Of a stretch of 64,000 bases of DNA, positions 1 to 13,200 are shown piece by piece. Each line of letters starts with the position of its first letter. The stretch's first letter is position 1. The notes under the pieces were generated by a model. The model was not told where the DNA came from. It did no database searches and saw nothing but the letters and a program-made list of their open reading frames with translations. Source of the DNA: Lates calcarifer (Eukaryota > Chordata > Actinopteri > Centropomidae); NCBI RefSeq assembly GCF_001640805.2, contig NC_066851.1:11893550-11957549 (forward strand), in the 5' to 3' direction. The position numbers and the translations under genes are program-made.

Positions 1-168
1 GCATGTGAGGGGCTTGAGCTCAGAGTATGGGTCAGGGCAGTCCACGGCCACTGGGATTAAGAACCGTGGGAGGGATTACTTTAAATGTCAACATAATGTC
101 ATGAGCTGTGTTAGAAGGTCAAACGTTCAAACGGTGCTCAGTGGCGAGCAGTTAATAGATCAGGTACA

Positions 169-255
169 ATTTGGATTGTTGTGGCTCCTGCAATGAAGTG
201 CTAGTCACTTCATCGCAGGAGCCACAACAATCCAAATGCGATGAAGTGACTAGCA
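169..255. repeat. Nested inverted repeat (long hairpin)
   Basis: Positions 169-200 and 206-237 are reverse complements over 32 bp with one A/C mismatch (192 against 214), separated by the 5-nt loop CTAGT. A second inverted repeat overlaps it: 238-255 is the exact reverse complement of 199-216 (18 bp), so part of the loop and right arm has been copied again in inverted orientation. Stem and nested copy are read directly from the sequence. No transposase gene or recognised element terminus is visible, so the origin (template switch, fold-back element or assembly artefact) is open. Confidence 0.9.
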
Positions 256-1259
256 TGCTAAAAGAAACTATTTTTGGAGTATATTTTTGTGTAATATTAA
301 GAGGTACTGAAGCAAGGTTAGATTTATTGTGCAGTTTGAAGTGTTTTCATACTCCCAACAACTGTTAACACTGCCTAATTACATGTAAGTGTACATTTCA
401 TAAATGACTGTTTTTCTCAGTGAGGGGTATCTATTATCCATCTATAACAAAATGTCTCCCATACTGTAGTTTTCTCTTTGTAATCAATATCTGACTGATC
501 AATTGCAAAAACAACTTCCTACTCAGGCAGCCATTTAGCCAGAGGGGGGCAGTGTTAATAGCTGAAACTGATTAGAAACACCAACAGTGGCATTCTCACT
601 GCCCTCTGAAAGTTAATTGATAGAAATAGCTATTGTTTGTGTATTGAATAGATGATGACAGTTTTTAGTTGCATAAAACAACAACATTTAACACTCTTGA
701 CTTTTAAAGGTGTTAAGTCATAATATTGTGATTGAATGCATAGACACAAGCAGCACGTGTTCTCTTCACATAGTGACAAATTAATGTTAATGGCCATTGC
801 TAATGTGTTGTTGAGCACTAAAATGCATCCCTTCTGTTTTTCTGGGAACCTCTCTGTTTGCTAGCAGTGTACTCTTCGATTTAAATATACTGAGAAGGAG
901 AACACATCCTCACTAAATTGAGAAAAATCATGACTCCTATCTAAAACAAGCTTTTTTTAGCCTGTCCGTCCCTTTTTGAGCCATTTGCACATTAGAACTG
1001 CACAGAATGTGACTCATTAGATCCCGGACCACCTGTGCACCCCTAATGAATCACGCTGCCCTTATGGTTCTCCACATCAAAAAAAAAAAGTGCCCATGTC
1101 GGCAGAGGCCATCATCAAATGGAGCTGGCTCGTCATCTGCCTGCCATTGTTTAGCGCATGTCATGCTCTGCTTCGCATGGCGGAAAAACCCATTTGAGCT
1201 TGACTAATGCAGCCATGCAGACACAGCAGTAAGAGGTGGGGGTGGTAGGGCACACATAC

Positions 1260-1350
1260 TCTGTGGATGGTCTCCACGCTGAGGTCACTGAGCTCCACAT
1301 TTGCTAATTTGGCTTGGAGTGCACCAGGAGCCAGATTTCTCAGCATTGCT
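1260..1350 (-). CDS. Candidate internal coding exon, unidentified gene
   Basis: On the minus strand a pyrimidine tract ending in CAG precedes 1350, and AGA|GTATGT, a near-consensus donor, follows 1260. The 91 bases between are open in one frame and encode about 30 residues, including NLAPGALQAKLANVEL and, near the end, SVETIHR. The upstream intron would be phase 2 and the downstream intron phase 0. Composition is richer in GC and codon-like compared with the flanking AT-rich DNA. I do not recognise the protein; the pattern of small hydrophobic residues before LANV faintly resembles linker segments in Tudor-domain proteins, but that is a guess. No neighbouring exon of the same gene was found, so this could also be a chance open segment in a conserved noncoding block. 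Confidence 0.3.
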
Positions 1351-4300
1351 CTGAAAAAAAGGAGGGGAAAAGGTGATTGAATTAAGCACAAGGAAGCAAG
1401 GGAAGGGTTGTCTTTATTGACGAGACATTGCTTGATCGGGATCAAATCAAATAACATCTACTTTCTGTTTTCTGAAGCTGCTGCTTCTCCTCCACCCGCC
1501 ATGCTTTCCGTCTCCATTTCCTCTTTCTGTGAGTGTTCTTGTTGCCCGAGGTCAGTTTGTCACAGAGAACACAAGCTTTTCTCACTTGGCTGCAGCGATT
1601 CAATGATTGGTGTGTACAAACAAGCATATCAAGCGGGGATGACATGTACCCACCTCCCCACCCTCCTCTCTCCTACAGACATTGAACATGTCCTTCCTGC
1701 TCCCTCTGTTACCATCTCTCTCTCTCTCTCTCTGTCTCTCACTTATACTCAGTAGGAGTGAGTGTCCCCTGCATGAGGTGGGTTACACAAGCTGCTGCCC
1801 TGGGAATCCCGGGCCAGCTCATTATCCTGCACCCCTGAGACAAAGCTCACTGTAAATTAGGACATCAAACGATGCAGGCTCGTTAAAGAGCCACAGATAC
1901 ACTCATTAGCATCAGCACCTTTCCTTGTTAGAGCCTGTATCAGCATTCGCTCCCACTGCCACCACGTTGTGTCCTGTCATTCCTCCACACTGACTGGAAG
2001 ATTTAGGATTAATGTCAGCTCTAGCCAGCGGGTCAGCACTGTTGTGGTTCAGATACAGGACTGATTGATCAGTGGTGGCGGGAAGCTGGGGAATTTGTTG
2101 ACAGCTGCCCACGATCCCCTCCACTCTTATCCATATTTCATTGTGTGGAAGAGGAAAAAATAAAACCTTGTCTCAGAATAACTCTCGTCTGGCAAGTGGC
2201 TGACTAGTTGTGTGTCACAGCTACAGGGGATGGACAAGATAACTGAAACCTCTTTCAGATGAACCAACAGTCTCTTTCTTTACACTTCCCTGAAAAGTAA
2301 ATATGTAAATATGATTGTTGGACAGACCAGTATTTAAGCCATAAAAGCCAGTTAAAGGAGGTATTTGTGAGTTTTGCTATTGCTACGTCACCAACATTAG
2401 CATTACCAGCTGTTTACCTACCAGTCTAGAAGAAATGTTGCTAGTTCAGCATCAAACTTTACTTACAAGCTGCAAGCTGTCTCCAGCGGTGGAAAGTAAT
2501 GGCAATGGTTCGCCTCTAGATCTATCACTTCTTTCTTCTACTTAAGTTAGCATGCTAAACAGCTAGCCCTGGCCTGGCTCACCTGTCTCGTCACTTTATG
2601 ATAGTGACTCACTATAGCATCCAGACAGCACTGAAGATGTTGTTCTAACGTCTTTAAAACTCAACAATAGCTGAATCTCTTGGCAAGCAACCATCACCAC
2701 CACACACTCCCGACAAGAAACCATGTTAGGCAGCTGAGAAAACTTAGACATAGCCCCTTCAAATGTACCCTGTGGAGTTTTTGACTAATAACACTATTCG
2801 GCAATGTTTTGGTGGCAGTAACATGTCAATAAACTTAGCAATACACCAACAAAAGTAAAGAAGACTGTAAGCAAGTAAACATGTATCCGAACAATACTTT
2901 AAACTATGAAAATTGATTTTTTGAGTAAAGAATTGCATTTCACACATTTTTAGATCTCAAGGATACATACAAAGTGTTTTGGTGAGAAACCCTGAATGTA
3001 GTCTGTTTTGACTGTTTAAAATACTCCGCAGGGAACCTACAAAGCTCTGATCACACTTCAGGACCGACATCAACAGCTGTAGACTTGCATGTAAACTATG
3101 CTAGTAAACATGATGGCCGACCCCCTGATAGCAAGAGCTCATTTGTATTTGTATGTGTATATTTGGCTGAATAACATAGAAAAATGTAAAAAAAACAAAC
3201 AAAAAAAAAAAAACAACAGTGTGTATGACCAATGTATTCCACATCAGTGGACTATATTAAATACATATGGTGCACGAAACCAGTGCCCAGCTCACTTTTC
3301 GGACTGCGTACTTGTTGTGTGGACAGTCTGTGCTGTCTCACAGGAGTCTGTGTGTACCTGTGTGGACTTGAGCAGATGATTAAATTTACATGAAGGCATA
3401 GATTGGCCTTAACTCATGATTCCCAGCCTGTGAAAAACAATTAAAATGCCTTCTATTACAGGGCAGGGTGCTTTCTAAAGAGGCAGCCCTTTGAATCTGA
3501 CAGAATCCCGTTCACTGATATTTATCTTAATATGTCTTGCAATCACTGTGTGATTGTGAATTATGCCTATATTGCTGGATCATCAGTTGAAAACACTGCA
3601 AAATTATGAAATGTGGCAAGGAATCTTAAAATACAAGTCTTAACTGTATTAAAGAGGAGCAGTGGTCACAAGTGGATGCCAACATTGACTGAAGAACACT
3701 TACTGTTGTATTTGTGTAACAAGCCCACAAAGTGCGGTCTCAGAAGTAACAAATTGAGGCCTCAGCAAAACCCCTCAGAATTCACCGCAAGCATATAGAA
3801 CTGTAAGAGTGGAATTCAATTTTGTCTGTAAAACAGGTTAAACACCAGTTTATCGATGAGGTTCTCTTAGATGTGTTTTTTTTTTTCTGGATGGTTAGGC
3901 ACTGCTAAAGGCATATGGTATTTGTTCAGTACCTTTGTGGCAGTCTTCTGTCAATCCATACCAGCAATTTTCTTCATTACGCTGTACGTCTAACACCAAC
4001 CATTGTCCTTTATTGTGAAAATGTGACTGATAGCAAATTGTTTTTCTTTTGTGCCTGTGAAGCCTTTTCTCATTTCCAGCATGCTCCCTTGTCTGTGATT
4101 GGGCTGTGGTGAGATGGAAATGTTCATGACTGTCTGTGGGTGTCTTGTCATCGTGCCTTCTCAGTGGGCCCTCAACCGTTAATGGCTCTTTTTTTTTTTT
4201 TTTTAAATCATAGCATCACCAGGTGTTAGTCTCTCTTTTTGTTTCTTCGTACCAGTCAGTCTTTTTCATCTCCTCTGCATGCTGCCTGACATCTGGTCGC

Positions 4301-5109
4301 ATGCAGCCCATGGGTGATTGAGTCAGTCCTTCTGCATGCCTTCAGTTCACCTCATCTGTATCTATAAACTTCACTTCATCTGCACCCTGCTCTTCTCCTC
4401 CCCAGGACCCAGACATCCTCTTCTTCCGTGGTTTCAGCTAAAACAAGAGCTAATCAGAGGGTGTCAAGCAAGCATTTGTTGTCACATGTTTGTCCATCAT
4501 CATAATTAAGCATCTGTTCTCACTTCTTCGTGATTTATTGAACGTGGTTTCAAGTCAAGTTACACATCTGATTTGTCCAACTAGCCATTCAACATTTGAT
4601 TTACCCATTTTAAGATTAACTTATCCACACCTGTCATAGCATAACGTCATTCCAAACAGTGGCTTAAATACTAATTTTAATACTGTATGAGCACTGGGCA
4701 GAGATGAGAATTTAACCAGTCCTCTATCATGCAGCTTATTTTATCTGATCATTCTACCTCTAAATTATTATGGATGAATTTGATTGGAGAAGAGCTGACA
4801 GTCAGATATACACATGAATCATAGCAGTGTGAGATTCAGCAACACATCACTGAAACAGGCTCAAGACAGTGTCATTATGAAGGTGCCTTGACTTTAGAGT
4901 TAAGTCATTTGCTCTGAGTCTCCATTTCAAATTTTGTTTCCATTAACTTATTGGCCAACTGGATATCAACATTATTGATGAATCTAAGTGAGATTTCTCT
5001 TTCGTTTTGGTCATCCCACTACCCATTGGTGACATTTCCTGCAAAGTAAACATTAAAGTTCAGTAGAGATTTTTATAACAGGTTGTGTTGTTAGGCGTGG
5101 TGCAGAGAT

Positions 5110-5290
5110 AAGAGAGAGCGGTGCTGAGGCCCAAGGCTCAGACAGAGGCAGATGAGCAGTATGAACCTGTGAAATTCACCAGTGCTAAAAGGAAATTAGA
5201 AAGGACAGCATCATCATGGCCAGCTAGAATTAGTGCTATAACACCTGCAGAGAAAAATCTGCTCCATGAGAGGACTGGCACTGCATTTGT
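5110..5290. promoter_or_regulatory. Candidate conserved noncoding element
   Basis: About 180 bp of balanced composition stand out from AT-rich flanks. They include AATTAG-type homeodomain cores near 5193 and 5227. One reading frame stays open for 73 codons, but the product resembles no family I know and the ends lack convincing splice signals, so a regulatory element is the simpler reading. This rests on texture only. Confidence 0.2.
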
Positions 5291-7349
5291 TTTATTCCCT
5301 AGTCTGACTTCCTATACTGCATGTTGTTTTACTTTGCAATGATCCATGCAGCAGTTAAGTGACATCTTATTGTTACTCACTTATCCACCAATTGTGCTAT
5401 ACATTTAAATCCCCAAATAATTTCAGCGTATGGAGGAGCACAGATGGTTTACATGTGATGTTTGGAAGTTCTTACATTTTACTTTATCATGGCTCCAAAA
5501 ACACATGACTTTCACAAAGGTATCTTACCAGTTGGGCTCTTGGGGTATCGCCACTTGCAGTTTAATAGGAGACTCATCTGTTTTAGCTTTTGCTGCTGAG
5601 AGCTTTATTATTATTTTAGTCCTCTTTTGCACTTCATCAGTTTCATCTGTCAGATCAGAGCTTCTTCCTGCAAATAGTTAATCAAGATGTGAACCTACTG
5701 AGGTACTGCTTTTTTTAGTATGTGTAAATTTCTATCCCTTTACATCACACACTATAAACAGTACATCAGGCAGCTGTAACAGTAATATTTACTGTGACTG
5801 TCCATGGCTGCGGCATCCACTACTGCAGCTGTGTTTGCCGCTGTGCCACTGTTTTGTCTCTGACTGTGTATCCACTCACGCACATATAGGACTTACAGGA
5901 AAGAAAGGATGTAGTCATTGTATGACTGTTTGTAGTCACGTTAAATGTTAAGAGGCATTACACGAGGCTTTGAGCGTACTTTTTTCAAAGCCCTCCATTC
6001 ATGGTGCCAGTACGCCTGACTCAAGAGGAATCAAGTGGGTTGTGTTCCTCAGTTTTTCTTGGTCCATCACACAACTCTGTTGTGCTTTTGTCATTTACTA
6101 ACCTCACCACACGACATGTAACTGAATAGTCTGTGGTAAACAATGGTGCTGAGCTAAGTTGCTGGTTCTCAGGCTGTGTCTCCCCAAGTGAACAAGCAGT
6201 AGGTTTATTTATTTATTTATTTTTTAATCCCTGCTGCACGACCACAGAATATTTTACCAACACAGACTTTGGATCAGCACTTACAAATTCAGAAGCTAAC
6301 ACTGAACTGTACTGTACTCTACTGTTGATCTCCAGGCCATGTTTGAGCTCTGAGGAATTGATAAGAACATCTCCAATATCTTGAGTGACATAACATTGTT
6401 CTGTGTGAAATGTGTTCCATGAATAAAACATTGAACACAGTGGTCACCTCATTGTATGTTGTGTTATGTGAAAGCCATTGTGAGTATTCCTAACTGTGTT
6501 GTAGGTCAGCAGTGAATTAAGACATGGCGACAGTGCTTCCCTCAAGTGACGTGTGAGAGGTTAAGTGTCTTCTCTCTTTGTTTCTGTCATAATCTTCCAC
6601 TATATCTTCCTTCCCACCTCCCACAGATACACTCATTCTCATATAACACATTGCAATTTGCTTTTCTTACACTTGAGTTAAGTACAAGAATGGAAAAGGT
6701 CAGAAACTGAGCAGCCTGACTACGACGCTTCAGTTTTCTGAATGAATGTACATTTATGTCTTCATTGTGTAAGAATACTGAGTGACTAAATGTCAGCTGT
6801 AAAGAATCTCTTGCTTGACAGTGTGCTGAATAGTTTTCTGACTCAGTAACATCTTACTTGAATTTATATGCTCATACACCCACATTGCACCACCTTATTC
6901 CATTTAAACTATGTGTCCTCACAGCCATTAACCTTGGCTTGCATACACAGTGTCTTACATAAACACAACTGTTTGTGGCATTCCTTATTACAGTATGACA
7001 AATACCATATGTTTATGTTTATTTTGGGGGTTTTGAAAAAATTGTTGAATCCACATGATCCCCAGTTTTATGAACATATAGTTAAAACCTGCATTTATTT
7101 CCCTACCACAAAGTACACACTGCATTTCCATTTAGATCAGGCTCTTGATACAGAAAATAAAAAAATCTCTTCATTTGTTCATCTTAACTAGTTGCATTAT
7201 GTTAAAAAAGAACAAAAACTTATTATACTGCTGACTATGAAATAGTTAAATTACCTTGAAATAGACAAGTTTCTGTCATTTTCTTTATCAGATGACTGTG
7301 TGTATATTAGTATGTTTGTATGAATAGTCAAGCCACACAATGGTAGTAG

Positions 7350-7370
7350 TTTTTTTTTTTTTTTTTTTTT
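7350..7370. repeat. T homopolymer, 21 bases
   Basis: An uninterrupted run of T read directly. It may be a reversed poly-A tail of a retroposed fragment, but no recognisable element adjoins it. Confidence 0.9.
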
Positions 7371-8689
7371 ACTTAAATAATAATATAATATGCCTTTCAG
7401 CCTGGTAATCACACTTACATGGAACTGGAAACGGTGTCATGGAAAGAAAGGTTGTATAACTGGAATTCATTCACAAAGAAATTTACACCCGTTTTTGTTT
7501 CCTCTTCTACTGCATGATGAAAAAAACATTGTATATCTGTAACCTATGTGACTGATCTGAACACACACTTCCAGTGTAATGTGGTTCTTTTGTGAATGAC
7601 ATTCATCCGTTTTTGTGGTACTGTACAGACACTGATGAGAAAAATGTTATGTTTTAAATCTTTTTTTCCCCATGTTTCACTTTAGAATCTATTGGTTGAA
7701 TAAGAAGGAGAAACCTTTACTCAGAGTATGACATTTATGTGATTTTAAATTTTGATTTATAAAGATGTTTTATTTGTACTCTTTCCTAAATAGCATCTAG
7801 CAGAATCCAACACCTCTTCAAAAGTCAAATAAAGTAGATGAGGTTCTTTGCAAACAAAATTTGAAATGAAGTGACTGGTCCAAACATAGTTACAATTTTA
7901 AAATCTTGTCCCTGGGTCAGGGAAAGGTGAAATTAATAGTGGTGACATCTTTAAATATTTCATTTATCAACATCTAATTAAAGAAAATTGCATACATTCA
8001 ATTTTCACCACTCAAGACAAACTACAAATGCACAGCCTATCCATATAATATGTTATATTCTTCTATTTTAGACTTTGATTATTGGAATATTCACATCACA
8101 ATCATAATTTATGTTTTTACTTTTTTATGTAAATGGCTCTGGAAACAACACTTGTCAATGTAAATGTAAAAATTTGGATATGATTATAAAACTGACAGAT
8201 GTGACTTCCTATCTTGTTCCTCTGTATTCTTGGTATAACAAAACAGCATGGGTTCATGGGGTGTGCAGCCTGTGTTGGCAAGGAACACACCACTATTCAG
8301 CCACCAGTCACACAAACATTCCTTTATTTCCCTCTGCAGCAGCAGCAGAAGCAGCAGCAGTCATTAAGGCATCTTCTGACTTTCCTGTCCAAACTGGGAA
8401 TTATCTTCTGTTTGTCAATGACGATTACTCTGACTCGGGCCACAAGCTTCTTTGCTGTCTTTTGTGAAAGGGTTTCCTCATTCACCACTCATCCATGTGA
8501 GGAAACTGCTATTTTGGGTCTGTGCCTCAGTTGTATAAAGACACATGTTATTGCCCAGTCTGAGCCTTATACACAAACACAATTCATCAACAGGTGTGGG
8601 AAGATTTTTTTTCTTTCTGCAGAGGGATGTTACTTTTGGAGTGTGTGGGGTAAGTGTGAGAGAACAAAAGTCACTGGCGAGGGGCATTC

Positions 8690-8850
8690 AGCCCACAGAA
8701 GGATTTCCCCTCTCAGCAGAGGAAAGAGGAGAGGGAAGCCTTGATACAGCTGGCTGTGCAGAAGCATTTATAAAGCTGAATTAATTGCACTTCCCTACGC
8801 TTTAATTAATAATGAGATTTGACAATGGCCAGCACATGTTAAAGTCAGTT
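8690..8850. promoter_or_regulatory. Candidate conserved noncoding element
   Basis: A purine-rich stretch followed by two TTAATTAATT/TTAATTAATA homeodomain-type sites within 35 bp (about 8780-8812), then a run of mixed composition. Paired ATTA palindromes of this sort are typical of developmental enhancers bound by LIM or paired homeodomain proteins. Proximity to a developmental gene cluster supports this; conservation was not tested. Confidence 0.2.
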
Positions 8851-9893
8851 GTAAGAGTAGTATCAGTTTGAAATAACTCTCATATTTGAGTTTTACCTTC
8901 ACAGCCTGTTTTCATGTGGTAAGAAACCTACAAATGGAGAATAATGTTAGTCTTTTGATTTTTTAAAGCAGCACTTAGCCTATTATAGGCTGCTTCTCAA
9001 CAGCAACAAAACTTGTCTTTTACAATGAATGGTGGCCACAAAAGCAGAAAATATTAAAGTACCATGTACGCACTGAAAACCATTCATGTGAAATCTTAAT
9101 ACATACTCTGAAGAAAGATTAAAGTTGCAGCTTTGGCTTGCTAAAGGTGTGACTTGAATTGGGGAGGAAGATAATGGGGAAGGCAGATGAAGCCATATTA
9201 GTGGTATGTTGATTTGTAATGATGGGATGCTTGGCCTTGCCATCAGCAGTATTTTATATATATATTTTTTCCAACATCATGCTTCAATCCCCTTGAAGGA
9301 TGTTTTATGTAAAATATGCTTTTTGTACCCTGGAAAGACATTTAATCAAGATTAACCTTGGAATTTTAGTAGCCAGTGGTCTAGCTTTGTGAGGTTTCAT
9401 AATGGAAGACAATTAAGCACTACTTTCACTGCTGAGGATCTGCTCTTGTGGAAAAAAAAATATTTATTTATAGCAGGATCTTTTAGCAGGTTTTTAAAGG
9501 ATGTGTAGAGGGAATTTTTTTTTCTGTGTTTATCTTAAAGCCTGTTTAATAGCTCGACCTATAGCCTGTAAGTTGACCTTTCTGCTACATTTAATATTTT
9601 AGAAATCCTGCTTTCTGTTTGGAAAAAAAGGGTTATTGCTGGCCAAATAATTAGTAAAATGTTATCAACTTTAACAGGGCAATGTAAGTTTGTCTAACAG
9701 TATTCTCACTTAAATAAATAACCCTTTATTAATGCCAAGGCCAGTGGCGATTAATAATCATTTGTTCGTTTAGGTTGGCTATATTTTGATTTATTTTATT
9801 TTCGGATTAATTGAACCTTATTTATTTATTTTTACTTTTTTATTTCAGTTTCATGCTCCACATGCAGGGACCCTAACTTCGTAAATACTTCAC

Positions 9894-9896
<3 letters not shown>

Positions 9897-9928
<32 letters not shown>
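9897..9928. repeat. A homopolymer, 32 bases
   Basis: An uninterrupted run of 32 A residues, length read directly. It may be a retroelement tail on the plus strand, but the bases to its left do not show a recognisable SINE or LINE 3' end. Confidence 0.9.
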
Positions 9929-9930
<2 letters not shown>

Positions 9931-10179
9931 TTAATCAGTACTTGTAGCAGCCATTAGCCTGCTGGAAATGTGGCAGCAGGGGAGCACTGCTCTTGTGAAT
10001 GTTCATTCATGGTTTTCAGAGCATGGCAAACTCGAGTATCCTCACATTGTCCGCTAAGAAAGTGCAGAGAAAATAGTTTTCCTGGGTGGTCCGACTCATT
10101 AATACACTCCGCGCTTGTTGATTTACGGCTCACAGTTCAACTGCTGCCAATTAACGTGAAAACATGCAAGAAAGGAAAA

Positions 10180-10263
10180 ATGGAGGAGGAGGAGGAGGAG
10201 GCCACCGAGTTTCCTCCTGTTGGCACAAAACTGAGTCTGGATGAACCTGCCCTCCACATCAAG
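10180..10263 (+). CDS. Candidate first coding exon, unidentified gene
   Basis: An ATG in good context (A at -3, G at +4) opens 28 codons: a run of six glutamates, then ATEFPPVGTKLSLDEPALHIK, ending exactly at AAG|GTAGGA, a plausible donor at 10264. The exon therefore ends in phase 0. The dense acidic start followed by protein-like residues, together with the splice site, makes chance less likely. An overlapping upstream ATG at 10164 is in another frame and stops after about 20 codons. I do not recognise the protein. In mammals C14orf39 (SIX6OS1) and PPM1A lie on this side of SIX6, but this start does not resemble what I remember of either. A possible partner exon is at 15748-15823. Confidence 0.35.
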
Positions 10264-13200
10264 GTAGGACATCAGAAACTATTAAAACTTAACAGAGGGG
10301 CCCAAAAATTACTCCGCCTCGTGTTTAGCAAGTAGCATGTAGCTCCTTGACCTGTAGGCTAATTTATTGCTTATGCTGTAACTTTAGCTCTGGTGAGGCC
10401 TGCTTTTGATTCAGGTGCTTCAGCTTAATTAAACTGACGTCTTGAACTGCAAATTTGCTCTTTTAATGACATGAGTTTTTTTCCTTATTGCATAAATATT
10501 TATTTATTTCCTCGGTTGCTTATTTGAGGAGAAAATAAACGACAAAACATAACACCGGAAGGCTAATATGTTTAGTTGACTCATTTACGTAAAATGACGC
10601 AGCTTTAAAACTTGACAAAAATGCCTTGTGAACACTTCACTCTTTTAAAAATCAATTTAGGCTTTTTAAAAAATTCATATACCCGTCAGCTTTGCTCTAT
10701 ATTTCGTTTAATCTAATTTTGAATGTAGGCCTATGTGCTGAAACGCCACAATGTTTCGCCATAAAATACCCCGACAGTAGGTTTTTAATACTCTGAATTA
10801 ATAGGGTTCACGGAGGTCATCAAAAATGAATATGTAAATAAAAAGGTGCAGCATGGCCTGATGATTGCATGAGCCAGACTGAGCTAAATGTATTCGTCTT
10901 GTTAAACAATACAACTCGACTGATAGGAGTAATAGTTATTTGCTCCTGTCCTTTAGGTTTCCCGTGCTGTGTTTTCTGTATATTGCTTAATGAAAACATA
11001 CAGTCATCTGAGTTCTCAGAATCCACTGAAGTAACTAAAGATTTCTACTTACTCTGTACCAACATCAAGTGGGAGGTAAATGATAAAACAAACTACTTAA
11101 AAGGTACTTGCCATAGAAAATAAGATATAAAAAGATGTGTTTATTGCCATTATATTTGTTTGCGAGAGGAGTTAGTGTGATTCACTAATGTAAATGTAAA
11201 TTATAATGCAGTTTTACACTTCTAATGCTGGCTCAATGGAGGTTGTTTAGAGGAGAGGAGGTGAGCTGCAGCCACATTACTAAAATGTGGACAAGAGTCA
11301 GTAAAGTTGAGTTGAGTTTTTACGTTAGCCCTCACAGCCTACTACTGTCTCCATATTTTCAGACAGTTGCTGTATTTGCTACTTCAGATAATCACATTTG
11401 TCTTGTTGCTTGGTTTTTATCTTGAAGGATTGCCTTCTGCTTTGTATTTAGTGCCTGAGTGTTTGTAAAGGGATTATTTTCTTTTTTTTGTTTGCGCTCA
11501 TCCGACTAAAATCAGCAGCTGCCAGTTGAGGTCGTGCACTGTTGCACGGTACCCTGTGACCTTGTCAGAAGTGATCACCGTGGTAACACACACGGCTATA
11601 GTTTTCCTCTCATCTTAAGACATAATCTCTTTAATTGGTGTCAGAGTTGGGGTCCTTATGGTGAAAGTCCTGAAAATACCCACAGAGGCAGACACGCTCA
11701 CTTGTTGACACTTAAAAAAAAAAAAAAACTAAATGAAACAGGGCCTCGTCAATGTGGTGCTGAAACTTGTTAATCTATAGTGGGAGGGGGAGTGTTACCG
11801 CAGGCCCTCTAGCCACTCCAGTCTGACAGGATCCTTCGACTTAAGTCAGTCCCGTCTGACCCCACGGACTATTCAACCCTTCCTCTTTACACCTGCTCAG
11901 TCTCAGCAGCACAGCCCAAGTAGGGATGACAGAGGAGATTTGCTTTTAGTCTCACAGCGCTCACACCTTGAGGAAGAAATTTATCTCATCATGGAGTGTG
12001 AAATCCTCTTGTTCATTTGGTCCAAATCAGGGTTGGATAATATGTAGGGCTGCAGCCACCATCATACCATCAATATCAGTTCATCCACTGATTATTTCCC
12101 TGATTGACTGTTTAAATATTTAGTGTATGAAAAGTCAGGCAGCAGTGAAAGATGCCCATTGTGATTTCCCAGAGCTCAAGGTGAATTCCTCAGATTGCTT
12201 GTTTGTCTTGTCAGCCATCAGCAATCCAGTTGTTCAGCTACAGTAACATAAAACAGCGAGAAGCAGCAAATTTTTCCATTAGACAAGCAGGAATTAGAGA
12301 ATGTTTTGCATTTTTACTTAAAAAATGACAAAAAACTAGAGATTAAGTTTAACATCAAACTTGCTACTGTATAAATTTCTGTCGAAAAATCTATTAATTG
12401 ACTCATTCAGCTCTAGTAATGATGTTATGCTGTGAAATGATAGGGATTTTACTGTGTTTTCTACCATGGTAGTAATCTTCTTTAATATCTCTGGTTACAT
12501 AAAGCTATTGTGGGTAATGTTACAAATCAATGAGGACTGTGTTATGGTAATATTGGATTTGCAAGATTTTTGCATGAATATAATCAGTACTTTGATTTGT
12601 CAGGCTGGAATAGACATTCCCATTTGCTGATTTTACCTGTAAGTGTTTATTAGGAACTCCTAGCTAAAATTTATGCAGCCCAACACCACAGTCCTGCAGT
12701 AAATATTCACCCTCATGATTGTTATTTATGGTCATTTTGGGGGCTGCATATTTAGTCTGCCCTCATTGATTTAAATGCAGTGGACAGAATATTAGAAACA
12801 CTTCTCAGTGTAAAACAATACGGTTCAACAGCACAACAAACTGCAGCCTCCAGAGTGAAATGAATGAAAGTTAAATCGACCCCTGTTCACAGCAGTTTCA
12901 CAGTATAACCTTCATGATGGCAGGCTTCATTACAGGGCTTTTGTCAGAATGTATTCGTTTTAGCTCGTGCTTATTGGTCTTGCTCTGTAAAAAATTAAAT
13001 ATACAGCAAGAGAAGATTTTTCTTCTCTTGCTGTATATAGCGCCTAGTTGAAGTTTTTGATATATATGAAGATAATTAGAATAGCAGTGAATAGCAGGCC
13101 AGTGTTAAGCGCCGCCTTGAGAGTGATTATGTGAGCATGCTGCAGGATGTTCTCATACTCCACATAATAAATCTATGCTTTGAGATTCAATAACATGAGC

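Larger units (their letters stand above)
256..10179. other. Left-hand noncoding block, no recognised gene
   Basis: Apart from the candidate exon at 1260-1350, this roughly 10 kb shows no gene I can support. It is mostly AT-rich, with short open frames full of low-complexity or non-protein-like residues. Direct observations are a (TC)n tract near 1713-1740, homopolymer runs (T at 7350-7370, A at 9897-9928), a CAG-rich run near 8337-8360, and denser non-AT patches around 1000-1350, 5110-5290 and 8690-8850. The stretch about 2330-3120 has the look of an old dispersed repeat (a CAGCGGTGGAAAGTAA phrase at about 2484), but I cannot delimit it. Confidence 0.6.

Noticed and set aside
2400..2640. Open minus-strand segment ending at a GTGAGC donor (near 2580)
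   Set aside because: No acceptor with a pyrimidine tract; lies in what looks like an old dispersed repeat.
8214..8744. 176-codon open frame containing a glutamine run
   Set aside because: The glutamines come from a CAG-rich repeat; the rest is not protein-like and lacks splice signals.
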